A DNA stretch of 64,000 nt from Petrolisthes cinctipes (GCA_033782935.1 JAWQEG010000062.1:12418001-12482000); one strand, 5' to 3'. Shown: positions 52,137 to 64,000, counted from the stretch's first letter. The notes: generated from the letters alone by a model not told the origin. Made by a program: numbers and translations.

Positions 52137-54601
52137 TTTGGGTCTGTATCTTGAAAAAATTCTAGCAAGGAGTAGGCATGTACAGATCGCTTCTGGGACC
52201 CAAAAATATCGAATTTTCTGGTGTTTTGAACCTAAATTTGAGATATAAACGGGTACAGAAGATGCATACACATATTGACTTTGGGCAGCTAAAATATCGA
52301 TTTACAGCATGTTTTAGGCCTGTATTTTAAAAATACTCTAACATGGAGTATGCATGTACAGATGGCTTTTGGGACCCAAAAATATCGAATATTCGGGTGT
52401 TTTGAGTCTGAATTTGAGATATAAACGGGTTCAGAAAATGCATGCACATATTGACTTTGGGCACCCAAAATATCGATTTTGAGCATGTTTTGAGCCTGTA
52501 TTTTTAAATTACTCTAACACGTAGTAAACACGTACAGATCGCTTCTGGGACCCAAATAAATCGAATTTTCGGTTGTTTTGAGCCTGAATTTGAGATATGA
52601 ACAGGTACAGAAGATGCATGCACATATCGACTTCGGGCACCTAAAATATCGATTTTGAGCATGTTTTGGGCCTGTATTTTGAAAATACACAAACACGGTG
52701 TAGACATGTACAGATCGCTTCTGGGAAACAAAAATATAGATTTTTTGGGTGTTTTGAGCCTGAATTTGAGATATAAACGGGTACAGAAGATGCATGCACA
52801 TATCGACTTTGGCACCCAAAATATCGATTTTTAGTATGTTTTGGGCGTATAATTTGAAAATATTCTAGCACTGAGTAGGCATGTACAGATCGCTTCTGGG
52901 ACCCAAAAATATCGAATTTTCGGGTGTTTTCAGCCAGAAATTGGGATATAACCGGGTACAGAGGATGCATGCACATATCGACTTTTTGCACCTAAAATAT
53001 CGATTTTGAGCATGTTTTGGGTCTGTATCTTGAAAAAATTCTAGCAAGGAGTAGGCATGTACAGATCGCTTCTGGGACCCAAAATTATCGAATTTTCGGG
53101 TGTTTTGAACCTGAATTTGGGTTATAGACGGATACCGAAGATGCATTAACATATCGACTTTTTGCACCTAAAATATCGATTTTAAGCATGTTTTGGGCCT
53201 GTATTTTGAAAATACTCTAACACGGAGTAGGTATGTACAGATCGCTTCTGGGACCCAAAAAAATCGAATTTTCGGGTGTTTTGAGCCTGAATTTGAGATA
53301 TAAACGGGTACAGAAGATGCATGCACATTTCGACTTTTTGCACCTAAAATATCGATTTTGAGCATGTTTTGGGTCTGTATCTTGAAAACATTCTAGCAAG
53401 AAGTAGGCATGTACAGATTGCTTCTGGGACCCAAAAATATCGAATTTTCGAGTGTTTTGAACCTGAATTTGGGATATAGACGGGTACAGAAGATGCATAC
53501 ACATATTGACTTTGGGCAGCTAAAATATCGATTTTCTGCATGTTTTAGGCCTATATTTTGAAAATACTCTAACACCGAGTAGACACGTACAGATCGCGTC
53601 TGGGACCCAAATAAATCGAATTTTCGGGTGTTCTGAGCCTGAATTTGAGATATGAACGGGTACATAAGATGCATGCACATATTGACTTTGGGCACCTAAA
53701 ATATAGATTTTCAGCATGTTTTGGGCCTGTATTTTTAAAATACATTAACACGGAGTAGGCATGTACAGGTCGCTTCTGGGACCCAAAAATATCGACTTTT
53801 CGGGTGTTATGAGCCTGAATTTGAGATATAAACGGGTACAGAAGATGCATGCACATATCGACTTTGGGCACCTAAAATATCGATTTTGAGTATGTTTTGG
53901 GCCTGTATTTTGAAAATACTCTAACACGGAGTATGCATGTACAGATCGCTTCTGGGACACAAAAATATCGATTTTTTGGGTGTTTTGAGCCTGAATTTGA
54001 GATATAAACGGGTACAGAAGATGCATGCACATATCGACTTTGGGCACCTAAAATATCGATTTTGAGTATGTTTTGGGCTTGTATTTTGAAAATACTCTAA
54101 CACGGAGTATGCATGTACAGTTCGCTTCAGGGACACAAAAATATCGATATTTTGGGTGTTTTGAGCCTGAATTTGAGATATAAACGGGTACAGAAGATGC
54201 ATGCACATATCGACTTTTCAAACCTAAAATATCGATTTATAGCATGTTTTAAGCCTGTATTATAAAAACATTCTAGCACTGAGTAGGCATGTGTAGATCG
54301 CTTAAGGGACCCAAAAATATCGAATTTTCGGAGTTTTCAGCCTGAATTTGAGATATAAACGGGTACAGAAGATGCATGCACATATCGACTTTGGCACCCA
54401 AAATATCGATTTTGAGCATGTTTTGGACCTGTATTTTTAAAATATTCTAACACTGAGTAGACACGTACAGATCGCTTCTAGGACCCAAATAAATCGAATT
54501 TTCGGGTGTTCTGAGCCTGAATTTGAGATATGAACGGGTACAGAAGATGCATGCACATATCGACTTTTTGCACTTAATTAAAATATCGATTTTGAGCAAG
54601 T
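52137..54601 (+). repeat. 2,465-bp fourteen-monomer higher-order unit, copy 2
   Basis: Second tandem copy, ending with the same TTAATTAA boundary at 54,574. After 54,601 the sequence departs (GAAAACATTC for GAAAAAATTC, then GAACCTGAATTTGGG for GAACCTAAATTTGAG), so there is no full third copy. Confidence 0.92.
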
Positions 54602-57028
54602 TTTGGGTCTGTATCTTGAAAACATTCTAGCAAGGAGTAGGCATGTACAGATCGCTTCTGGGACCCAAAAATATCGAATTTTCTGGTGTTTTGAACCTGA
54701 ATTTGGGATATAGACGGGTACAGAAGATGCATACACATATTGACTTTGGGCAGCTAAAATATCGAATTACAGCATGTTTTAGGCCTGTATTTTAAAAATA
54801 CTCTAACACGGAGTATGCATGTACAGATGGCTTTTGGGACCTAAAAATATCGAATATTCGGGTGTTTTGAGTCTGAATTTGAGATATGAACGGGTACAGA
54901 AGATGCATGCACATATCGACTTTTTGCACTTAAAATATCGATTTTGAGCAAGTTTTGGGTCTGTATCTTGAAAACATTCTAGCAAGGAGTAGCCATGTAC
55001 AGATCGATTCTGGGACCCAAAAATATCGAATTTTCTGGTGTTTTGAACCTAAATTTGAGATATAAACGGGTACAGAAGATGCATACACATATTGACTTTG
55101 GGCAGCTAAAATATCGATTTACAGCATGTTTTAGGCCTGTATTTTAAAAATACTCTAACACGGAGTATGCATGTACAGATCGCTTAAGGGACCCAAAAAT
55201 ATCGAATTTTCGGAGTTTTGAGCCTGAATTTGAGATATAAACGGGTACAGAAGATGCATGCACATATCGACTTTGGGCACCCAAAATATCGATTTTGAGC
55301 ATGTTTTTGGCCTGAATTTTTAAAATACTCTAACACTGAGTAGACACGTACAGATCGCTTCTGGGACCCAAATAAATCGAATTTTCGGGTGTTCTGAGCC
55401 TGAATTTGAGATATGAACGGGTACAGAAGATGCATGCACATATCGACTTTGGGCACTTAAAACATCGATTTTGAGCATGTTTTGGGCCTGTATTTTAAAA
55501 ATACTATAACACGGTGTAGACATGTACAGATCGCTTCTGGGACACAAAAATATCGATTTTTTGGGTGTTTTGAGCCTGAATTTGAGATATAAACGGGTAC
55601 AGAAGATACATGCACATATCGACTTTTTGCACCTAAAATATCGATTTTGAGCATATTTTGGGTCTGTATCATGAAAACTTCCTAGCAAGAAGTAGGCATG
55701 TACAGATTGCTTCTGGGACTCAAAAATATCGAATTTTCGAGTGTTTTGAACCTGAATTTGGGATATAGACGGGTACAGAAGATGCATACACATATTGACT
55801 TTGGGCAGCTAAAATATCGATTTACAGCATGTTTTAGGGCTGTATTTAAAAAATACTCTAACACGGAGTATGCATGTACAGATGGCTTTTGGGAGCCAAA
55901 AATATCGAATATTCGGGTGTTTTGAGTCTGAATTTAAAATATAAACGGGTACAGAATATGCATGCACATATCGACTTTGAGCACCCAAAATATCGATTTT
56001 GAGCATGTTTTGAGCCTGTATTTTCAAAATACTCTAACACGGAGTAGACACGTACAGATCGCTTCTGGGACCCAAATAAATCGAATTTTCGGTTGTTCTG
56101 AGCCTGAATTTGAGATATGAACAGGTACAGAAGATGCATGCATATATCGACTTCAGGCACCTAAAATATCGATTTTGAGCATGTTTTGGGCCTGTATTTT
56201 GAAAATATTCTAGCACTGAGTAGGCATGTACAGATCGCTTCTGGGACCCAAAAATATCGAATTTTAGGGTGTTTTGAGCCAGAAATTGGGATATAACCGG
56301 GTACAGAGGATGCATGCACATATCGACTTTTTGCACCTAAAATATCGATTTTGAGCATGTTTTGGGTCTGTATCTTGAAAAAATTCTAGCAAGGAGTAGG
56401 CATGTACAGATCGCTTCTGGGACCCAAAATTATCGAATTTTCGGGTGTTTTGAGCCTGAATTTGAGATATAAACGGGTACAGAAGATGCATGCACATTTC
56501 GACTTTAGGCATCTAAAATACCGATTTTCTGCATGTTTTAGGCATATATTTTGAAAATACTCTAACACGGAGTAGACACGTACAGATCGCTTCTGGGAAC
56601 CAAATAAATCGAATTTTCGGGTTTTCTGAGCCTGAATTTTAGATATGAACGGGTAAAGAAGATGCATGCACTTATTGACTTTGGGCACATAAAATATAGA
56701 TTTTCAGCATGTTTTGGGCCTGTATTTTGAAAATACATTAACATGGAGTAGGCATGTACAGGTCACTTCTGGGACCCAAAAATATCGACTTTTCGGGTGT
56801 TTTGAGCCTGAATTTGAGATATAAACGGGTACAGAAGATGCATGCACATATCGACTTTGGGCACCTAAAATATCGATTTTGAGTATGTTTTGGGCCTGTA
56901 TTTTGAAAATACTCTAACACGGAGTATGCATGTACAGATCACTTCTGGGACACAAAAATATCGATTTTTTGGGTGTTTTGAGCCTGAATTTGAGATATAA
57001 ACGGGTACAGAAGATGCATGCACATATC

Positions 57029-57378
57029 GACTTTTCACACCTAAAATATAGATTTATAGCATGTTTTAAGCCTGTATTTTAAAAACATTCTAGCACTGAG
57101 TAGGCATGTGGAGATCGCTTAAGGGACCCAAAAATATCGAATTTTCGGAGTTTTGAGCCTGAATTTGAGATATAAACGGGTACAGAAGATGCATGCACAT
57201 ATCGACTTTTCACACCTAAAATATCGATTTATAGCATGTTTTAAGCCTGTATTTTAAAAACATTCTAGCACTGAGTAGGCATGTGCAGATCGCTTAAGGG
57301 ACCCAAAAATATCGAATTTTCGGAGTTTTGAGCCTGAATTTGAGATATAAACGGGTACAGAAGATGCATGCACATATC
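57029..57378 (+). repeat. Single-monomer tandem duplicate (175 bp, twice)
   Basis: Two adjacent monomers starting near 57,029 and 57,204 share CGACTTTTCACACC, ATTTATAGCATGTTTTAAGC, ATGTG(G/C)AGATCGCTTAAGG and TTCGGAGTTTTGAGCC, the last being one base shorter than usual. They differ at about two bases. This is the smallest-scale duplication I could recognise with confidence. Confidence 0.82.
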
Positions 57379-57864
57379 GACTTTGGGCACCCAAAATATC
57401 GATTTTTAGTATGTTTTGGGCGTATAATTTGAAAATATTCTAGCACTGAGTAGGCATGTACAGATCGCTTCTGGGACCCAAAAATATCGAATTTTCGGGT
57501 GTTTTGAGCCAGAAATTGGGATATAACCGGGTACAGAGGATGCATGCACATATCGACTTTTTTCACCTAAAATATCGATTTTGAGCATGTTTTGGGTCTG
57601 TATCTTGAAAAAATTCTAGCAAGGAGTAGGCATGTACAGATTGCTTTTGGGACCCAAAAATATCGAATATTCGGGTGTTTTGTGTCTGAATTTGAGATAT
57701 AAACGGGTACAGAAGATGCATGCACATATCGACTTTTTGCACTTAAAATATCGATTTTGAGCAAGTTTTGGGTCTGTATCTTGAAAACATTCTAGCAAGG
57801 AGTAGGCATGTACAGATCGCTTCTGGGACCCAAAAATATCGAATTTTCTGGTGTTTTGAACCTA

Positions 57865-58359
57865 AATTTGAGATATAAACGGGTACAGAAGATGCATAAA
57901 CATATTGACTTTGGGCAGCTAAAATATCGATTTACAGCATGTTTTAGGCCTGTATTTAAAAAATACTCTAACATGGAGTATGCATGTACAGATGGCTTTT
58001 TGGACCCAAAAATATCGAATATTCGGGTGTTTTGAGTCTGAATTTGAGATATAAACGGGTTCAGAAAATGCATGCACATATCGACTTTGGGCACCCAAAA
58101 TATCGATTTTGAGCATGTTTTGAGCCTGTATTTTTAAAATACTCTAACACGGAGTAGACACGTACAGATCGCTTCTGGGACCCAAATAAATCGAATTTTC
58201 GGTTGTTCTGAGCCTTAATTTGAGATATGAACAGGTACAGAAGATGCATGCACATATCGATTTCGGGCACCTAAAATATCGATTTTGAGCATGTTTTGGG
58301 CCTGTATTTTGAAAATACTCAAACACGGTGTAGACATGTACAGATCGCCTCTGGGAAAC
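57865..58359 (+). repeat. Duplication reaching the right window edge, copy 1 (offset 5,641 bp)
   Basis: This stretch recurs at 63,506-64,000 with no difference I could see. Shared rare states include GATGCATAAACATATTG, GTATTTAAAAAATACTC, GGCTTTTTGGACCC, GAGCCTTAATTTGAG, ATATCGATTTCGGGC and GATCGCCTCTGGGAAAC. The offset is nine bases more than 32 monomers because the interval holds several TTAATTAA-type insertions. Confidence 0.88.
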
Positions 58360-59374
58360 AAAAATATAGATTTTTTGGGTGTTTTGAGCCTGAATTTGAG
58401 ATATAAACGGGTACAGAAGATGCATGCACATATCGACTTTGGCACCCAAAATATCGATTTTTAGTATGTTTTGGGCGTATAATTTGAAAATATTCTAGCA
58501 CTGAGTAGGCATGTACAGATCGCTTCTGGGACCCAAAAATATCGAATTTTCGGGTGTTTTGAGCCAGAAATTGGGATATAACCGGGTACAGAGGATGCAT
58601 GCACATATCGACTTTTTGCACCTAAAATATCGATTTTGAGCATGTTTTGGGTCTGTATCTTGAAAAAATTCTAGCAAGGAGTAGGCATGTACAGATCGCT
58701 TCTGGGACCCAAAATTATCGAATTTTCGGGTGTTTTGAACCTGAATTTGGGATATAGACGGATACCAAAGATGCTTGCACATATCGACTTTTTGCACCTA
58801 AAATATCGATTTTGAGCATGTTTTGGGCCTGTATTTTGAAAATACTCTAACACGGAGTAGGCATGTACATATCGCTTCTGGGACCCAAAAAAATCGAATT
58901 TTCGGGTGTTTTGAGCCTGAATTTGAGATATAAACGGGTACAGAAGATGCATGCACATTTCGACTTTTCGCACCTAAAATATCGATTTTGAGCATGTTTT
59001 GGGCCTGTATTTTGAAAATACTCTAACACGGAGTAGGCATGTACAGATCGCTTCTGGGACCCAAAAAAATTGAATTTTCGGGTGTTTTGAGCCTGAATTT
59101 GAGATATAAACGGGTACAGAAGATGCATGCACATTTCGACTTTTTGCACCTAAAATATCGATTTTGAGCATGTTTTGGGTCTGTATCTTGAAAACATTCT
59201 ACCAAGAAGTAGGCATGTACAGATTGCTTCTGGGACCCAAAAATATCGAATTTTCGAGTGTTTTGAACCTGAATTTGAGATATAGACGGGTACAGAAGAT
59301 GCATACACATATTGACTTTGGGCAGCTAAAATATCGATTTTCTGCATGTTTTAGGCCTTTATTTTGAAAATACT

Positions 59375-60430
59375 CTAACACCGAGTAGACACGTACAGAT
59401 CGCGTCTGGGACCCAAATAAATCGAATTTTCGGGTGTTCTGAGCCTGAATTTGAGATATGAACGGGTACAGAAGATGCATGCACATATTAACTTTGGGCA
59501 CCTAAAATATAGATTTTCAGCATGTTTTGGGCCTGTATTTTGAAAATACATTAACACGGAGTAGGCATGTACAGGTCGCTTCTGGGACCCCAAAATATCG
59601 ACTTTTGGGGTGTTATGAGCCTGAATTTGAGATATAAACGGGTACAGAAGATGCCTGCACATATCGACTTTGGGCACCTAAAATATCGATTTTGAGTATG
59701 TTTTGGGCCTGTATTTTGAAAATACTCTAACACGGAGTATGCATGTACAGAACGCTTCTGGGACACAAAAATATCGATTTTTTGGGTGTTTTGAGCCTGA
59801 ATTTGAGATATAAACGGGTACAGAAGATGCATGCACATATCGACTTTGGGCACCTAAAATATCGATTTTGAGTATGTTTTGGGCCTGTATTTTGAAAATA
59901 CTCTAACACGGAGTATGCATGTACAGATCGCTTCTGGGACACAAAAATATCGATATTTTGGGTGTTTTGAGACTGAATTTGAGATATAAACGGGTACAGA
60001 AGATGCATGCACATATCGACTTTTCAAACCTAAAATATCGATTTATAGCATGTTTTAAGCTTGTATTATAAAAACATTCTAGCACTGAGTAGGCATGTGC
60101 AGATCGCTTAAGGGACCCAAAAATATCGAATTTTCGGAGTTTTCAGCCTGAATTTGAGATATAAACGGGTACAGAAGATGCATGCACATATCGACTTTGG
60201 GCACCCAAAATATCGATTTTGAGCATGTTTTGGGCCTGTATTTTTAAAATATTCTAACACTGAGTAGACACGTACAGATCGCTTCTAGGACCCAAATAAA
60301 TCGAATTTTCGGGTGTTCTGAGCCTGAATTTGAGATATGAACGGGTACAGAAGATGCATGCACATATCGACTTTAGGCACCTAAAACATCGATTTTGAGC
60401 ATGTTTTGGGTCTGTATCTTGAAAACATTC
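59375..60430 (+). repeat. 1,763-bp-offset segment, copy 1
   Basis: Matches about 61,138-62,193 in monomer order. Shared states are GATCGCGTCTGGGACCC, AATACATTAACACGG, GGTGTTATGAGCC, ATCGATATTTTGGGTG, CGACTTTTCAAACC, TATTATAAAAACATTC and TTTTCAGCCTG. Confidence 0.8.
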
Positions 60431-61137
60431 TAGTAAGAAGTAGGCATGTACAGATTGCTTCTGAGACTCAAAAATATCGAATTTTCGAGTGTTTTGAAAC
60501 TGAATTTGGGATATAGACGGATACAGAAGATGCATACACATATTGACTTTGGGCAGCTAAAATATCGATTTACAGCATGTTTTAGGCCTGTATTTTAAAA
60601 ATACTCTAACACGGAGTATGCATGTACAGATGGCTTTTGGGACCTAAAAATATCGAATATTCGTTTGTTTTGAGTCTGAATTTGAGATATGAACGGGTAC
60701 AGAAGATGCATGCACATATCGACTTTTTGCACTTAATTAAAATATCGATTTTGAGCAAGTTTTGGGTCTGTATCTTGAAAACATTCTAGCAAGGAGTAGG
60801 CATGTACAGATCGCTTCTGGGACCCAAAAATATCGAATTTTCTGGTGTTTTGAACCTGAATTTGGGATATAGACTGGTACGGAAAATGCATACACATATT
60901 GACTTTGGGCAGCTAAAATATCGATTTACAGCATGTAATGGGCCTGTATTTTGAAAATACTCTAACACGGAGTAGGCATGTACAAATCACTTCGGGGACC
61001 CAAAAAGTTCGAATTTTCGGGTGTTTAGAGCCTGAATTGGAGATATAAACGGGTACAGAAGATGCATGCACATTTCGACTTTTTGCACCTAAAATATCGA
61101 TTTAGAGCATGTTTTGGGTCTGTATCTTGAAAACATT

Positions 61138-62193
61138 CTAGCAAGAAGTAGGCATGTACAGATTGCTTCTGGGACCCCAAAATATCGAATTTTCGAGTGT
61201 TTTGAACCTGAATTTGGGATATAGACGGGTACAGAAGATGCATACACATATTGACTTTGGGCAGCTGAAATATCGATTTTCTGCATGTTTTAGGCCTGTA
61301 TTTTGAAAATACTCTAACACGGAGTAGACACGTACAGATCGCGTCTGGGACCCAAATAAATCGAATTCTCGGGTGTTCTGAGCCTGAATTTGAGATATGA
61401 ACGGGTACAGAAGATGCATGCACATATTGACTTTGGGCACCTAAAATATAGATTTTCAGCATGTTTTGGGCCTTTATTTTGAAAATACATTAACACGGAG
61501 TAGGCATGTACAGGTCGCTTCTGGGACCCAAAAATATCGACTTTTCGGGTGTTATGAGCCTGAATTTGAGATATAAACGGGTACAGAAGATGCATGCACA
61601 TATCGACTTTGGGCACCTAAAATATCGATTTTGAGTATGTTTTGGGCCTGTATTTTGAAAATACTCTAACACGGTGTATGCATGTACAGATCGCTTCTGG
61701 GACACAAAAATATCGATATTTTGGGTGTTTTGAGCCTGAATTTGAGATATAAACGGGTACAGAAGATGCATGCACATATCGACTTTTCAAACCTAAAATA
61801 TCGATTTATAGCATGTTTTAAGCCTGTATTATAAAAACATTCTAGCACTGAGTAGGCATGTGCAGATTGCTTAAGTGACCCAAAAATATCGAATTTTCGG
61901 AGTTTTCAGCCTGAATTTGATATATAAACGGGTACAGAAGATGCATGCACATATCGACTTTGGGCACCCAAAATATCGATTTTGAGCATGTTTTGGGCCT
62001 GTATTTTTAAAATATTCTAACACTGAGTAGACACGTACAGATCGCTTCTAGGACCCAAATAAATCGAATTTTCGGGTGTTCTGAGCCTGAATTTGAGATA
62101 TGAACGGGTACAGAAGATGCATACACATATCGACTTTTTGCACTTAATTAAAATATCGATTTTGAGCAAGTTTTGGGTCTGTATCTTGAAAAC
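61138..62193 (+). repeat. 1,763-bp-offset segment, copy 2
   Basis: Partner of 59,375-60,430, and itself partly repeated at 62,856-63,400 (offset about 1,767, four bases more). One 59-kb monomer with ATCGATTTTTTGGG is missing relative to the 51.5-kb arrangement, so these copies have also changed monomer number. Confidence 0.78.
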
Positions 62194-63505
62194 ATTCTAG
62201 CAAGGAGTAGGCATGTACAGATCGCTTCTGGGACCCAAAAATATCGAATTTTCTGGTGTTTTGAACCTGAATTTGGGATATAGACGGGTACAGAAGATGC
62301 ATACACATATTGACTTTGGGCAGCTAAAATATCGATTTACAGCATGTTTAAGGCCTGTATTTTAAAAATACTCTAACACGGAGTATGCATGTACAGATGG
62401 CTTTTGGGACCTAAAAATATCGAATATTCGGGTGTTTTGAGTCTGAATTTGAGATATGAACGGGTACAGAAGATGCATGCACATATCGACTTTTTGCACT
62501 TAATTAAAATATCGATTTTGAGCAAGTTTTGGGTCTGTATCTTGAAAACATTCTAGCAAGAAGTAGGCATGTACAGATCGCTTCTGGGACCCAAAAATAT
62601 CGAATTTTCTGGTGTTTTGAACCTGAATTTGGGATATAGGCGGGTACAAAAAATGCATACACATATTGACTTTGGGCAGCTAAAATATCGATTTTCAGCA
62701 TGTTATGGGCCTGTATTTTGAAAATACTCTAACACGGAGTAGGCATGTACAGATCGCTTCGGGGACCCAAAAATATCGAATTTTCGGGTGTTTTGAGCCT
62801 GAATTTGAGATATAAACGGGTACAGAAGATGCATGCACATTTCGACTTTTTGCACCTAAAATATCGATTTAGAGCATGTTTTGGGTCTGTATCTTGAAAA
62901 CATTCTAGCAAGAAGAAGGCATGTACAGATTGCTTCTGGGACCCTAAAATATCGAATTTTCGAGTGCTTTGAACCTGAATTTGGGATATAAACGGGTACA
63001 GAAGATGCATACACATATTGACTTTGGGCAGCTAAAATATCGATTTTCTGCATGTTTTAGGCCTGTATTTTGAAAATACTCTAACACGGATAAGACACGT
63101 ACAGATCGCTTCTGGGACCCAAATAAATCGAATTTTCGGGTTTTCTGAGCCTGAATTTGAGATATGAACGGGTACAGAAGATGCATGCACATATTGACTT
63201 TGGGCACATAAAATATAGATTTTCAGCATGTTTTGGGCTTGTATTTTGAAAATACATTAACACGGAGTAGGCATGTACAGGTCGCTTCTGGGACCCAAAA
63301 ATATCGACTTTTAGGGTGTTTTGAGTCTGAATTTGAGATATAAACGGGTACAGAAGATGCATGCACATATCGACTTTGGGCACCTAAAATATCGATTTTG
63401 AATATGTTTTGGGCCTGTATTTTGAAAATACTCTAACACGGACTAGGCATGTACAGATCACTTCTGGGACACAAAAATATCGATTTTTTGGGTGTTTTGA
63501 GCCTG

Positions 63506-64000
63506 AATTTGAGATATAAACGGGTACAGAAGATGCATAAACATATTGACTTTGGGCAGCTAAAATATCGATTTACAGCATGTTTTAGGCCTGTATTTAA
63601 AAAATACTCTAACATGGAGTATGCATGTACAGATGGCTTTTTGGACCCAAAAATATCGAATATTCGGGTGTTTTGAGTCTGAATTTGAGATATAAACGGG
63701 TTCAGAAAATGCATGCACATATCGACTTTGGGCACCCAAAATATCGATTTTGAGCATGTTTTGAGCCTGTATTTTTAAAATACTCTAACACGGAGTAGAC
63801 ACGTACAGATCGCTTCTGGGACCCAAATAAATCGAATTTTCGGTTGTTCTGAGCCTTAATTTGAGATATGAACAGGTACAGAAGATGCATGCACATATCG
63901 ATTTCGGGCACCTAAAATATCGATTTTGAGCATGTTTTGGGCCTGTATTTTGAAAATACTCAAACACGGTGTAGACATGTACAGATCGCCTCTGGGAAAC
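63506..64000 (+). repeat. Duplication reaching the right window edge, copy 2 (offset 5,641 bp)
   Basis: Partner of 57,865-58,359. It is still matching at the last base of the window, so the true duplication is longer than the 495 bp seen here and continues to the right. Confidence 0.88.

Larger units (their letters stand above)
57760..60430 (+). repeat. Diverged third copy of the fourteen-monomer unit, with an extra monomer
   Basis: From about 57,760 to 58,800 this follows 49,665-50,705 at an offset of 8,095 bp. From about 59,023 it follows 50,752-52,160 at 8,271 bp. The 176-bp increase is one additional monomer: 58,798-58,973 and 58,974-59,149 are near-duplicates of each other. Substitutions are more frequent than between the two tandem copies at 49.7-54.6 kb. 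The TTAATTAA boundary is absent at the equivalent end but appears at 60,733. Confidence 0.8.
1..64000 (+). repeat. Satellite DNA array, 176-bp monomer, spans the whole window
   Basis: The same roughly 176-bp unit recurs head to tail from the first base to the last, about 365 times. Recurrent landmarks in each unit are AAAATATCGATTTT, GTAGGCATGTACAGATCGCT, TTTTGAGCCTGAATTTGAGA and AAACGGGTACAGAAGATGCA. I saw no unit in inverted orientation and no foreign insertion longer than about 10-20 bases. Single-base indels give 174-178-bp units, and deletion derivatives of 158, 147, 132 and 66 bp also occur. Long satellite arrays with a near-nucleosomal period are characteristic of eukaryotic centromeric, pericentromeric or subtelomeric heterochromatin. 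Which of these applies, and in which organism, cannot be read from the sequence. The strand given follows the written orientation and is arbitrary. Confidence 0.98.
43300..64000 (+). repeat. Right-end higher-order-repeat block
   Basis: Monomers are almost all 175-177 bp and are arranged in nested multi-monomer units (583 bp at offset 880, 1,231 bp, 2,465 bp, and diverged copies at offsets near 8,095-8,271, 1,763-1,767 and 5,641). Linked markers are GGGCGTATAATTTG in half B followed by CCAGAAATTGGGATATAACC in half A (for example near 45,976, 48,271, 49,140, 49,502, 50,381, 52,846, 57,420 and 58,476), AAATAAATCGAATTTTCGG with TGTTCTGAGCC, and GATATGAACGGGTAC. Similarity between copies is higher than in the left half. 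Confidence 0.82.

Noticed and set aside
48217..54601. Segmental copies as mobile elements
   Set aside because: The repeated blocks have no terminal repeats, target-site duplications or coding capacity, and their lengths are close to whole multiples of the monomer, as expected from unequal exchange or replication slippage.
1..64000. CRISPR array
   Set aside because: The repetition is contiguous 176-bp tandem units with related sequence throughout. There are no short identical repeats separated by unique spacers and no cas genes.
1..64000. Assignment to a named satellite family or species
   Set aside because: Monomer length alone (about 176 bp) matches several known families, including Brassicaceae centromeric repeats, but the motifs I recall for those do not match this sequence. 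A database search with the exemplar at 46,314-46,489 would decide it.

Overview
The whole 64 kb window is one uninterrupted head-to-tail satellite DNA array. I found no protein-coding gene, RNA gene, CRISPR array, transposable element or other unique sequence. The basic unit is about 176 bp (roughly 365 copies, about 41% GC in a typical unit), all in the same orientation, and the array runs off both ends of the window. This points to a eukaryotic nuclear genome and a heterochromatic locus such as a centromere, pericentromere or large knob/subtelomeric block. A unit of 150-180 bp is common for centromeric satellites, but I do not recognise this family and cannot name the organism. A plant or an invertebrate would both fit.

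The 176-bp monomer is an ancient dimer of two 88-bp halves. In the exemplar at 46,314-46,489, half B (46,314-46,401) and half A (46,402-46,489) align without gaps and match at 59 of 88 positions by hand count. Both halves begin with TCGA, so TCGA recurs about every 88 bp.

Layout. 1-11.1 kb: mixed-length array in which 176-bp monomers are interspersed with 147-bp and 158-bp deletion derivatives. 11.1-14.3 kb: a more divergent block without those derivatives, with its own variants and one 66-bp remnant monomer. 14.3-29.5 kb: mixed-length array again, with several segmental duplications (offsets 1,713, 4,479 and 1,278 bp). Near 29.5 kb the composition changes abruptly: the 147- and 158-bp forms stop, and a different set of diagnostic variants begins. 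29.5-37.2 kb: nearly pure 176-bp monomers with a 703-bp four-monomer tandem duplication and an 878-bp repeat. 37.2-43.3 kb: another variant set, containing an eight-monomer (1,408 bp) unit repeated twice with no difference visible by eye. 43.3-64.0 kb: nested higher-order repeats, with a seven-monomer 1,231-bp unit inside a fourteen-monomer 2,465-bp unit, plus diverged copies out to the right edge.

The open frames here, mostly antisense and about 60-290 codons, are the satellite read through. They repeat with the monomer period and should not be treated as genes. No new biological system is visible. What is informative is the record of satellite evolution: an ancestral dimer, microhomology deletions that spread as variants, a subfamily boundary, and recent expansion of multi-monomer units. 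Segment boundaries are read by eye and are good to roughly 10-50 bp unless a diagnostic base is given.
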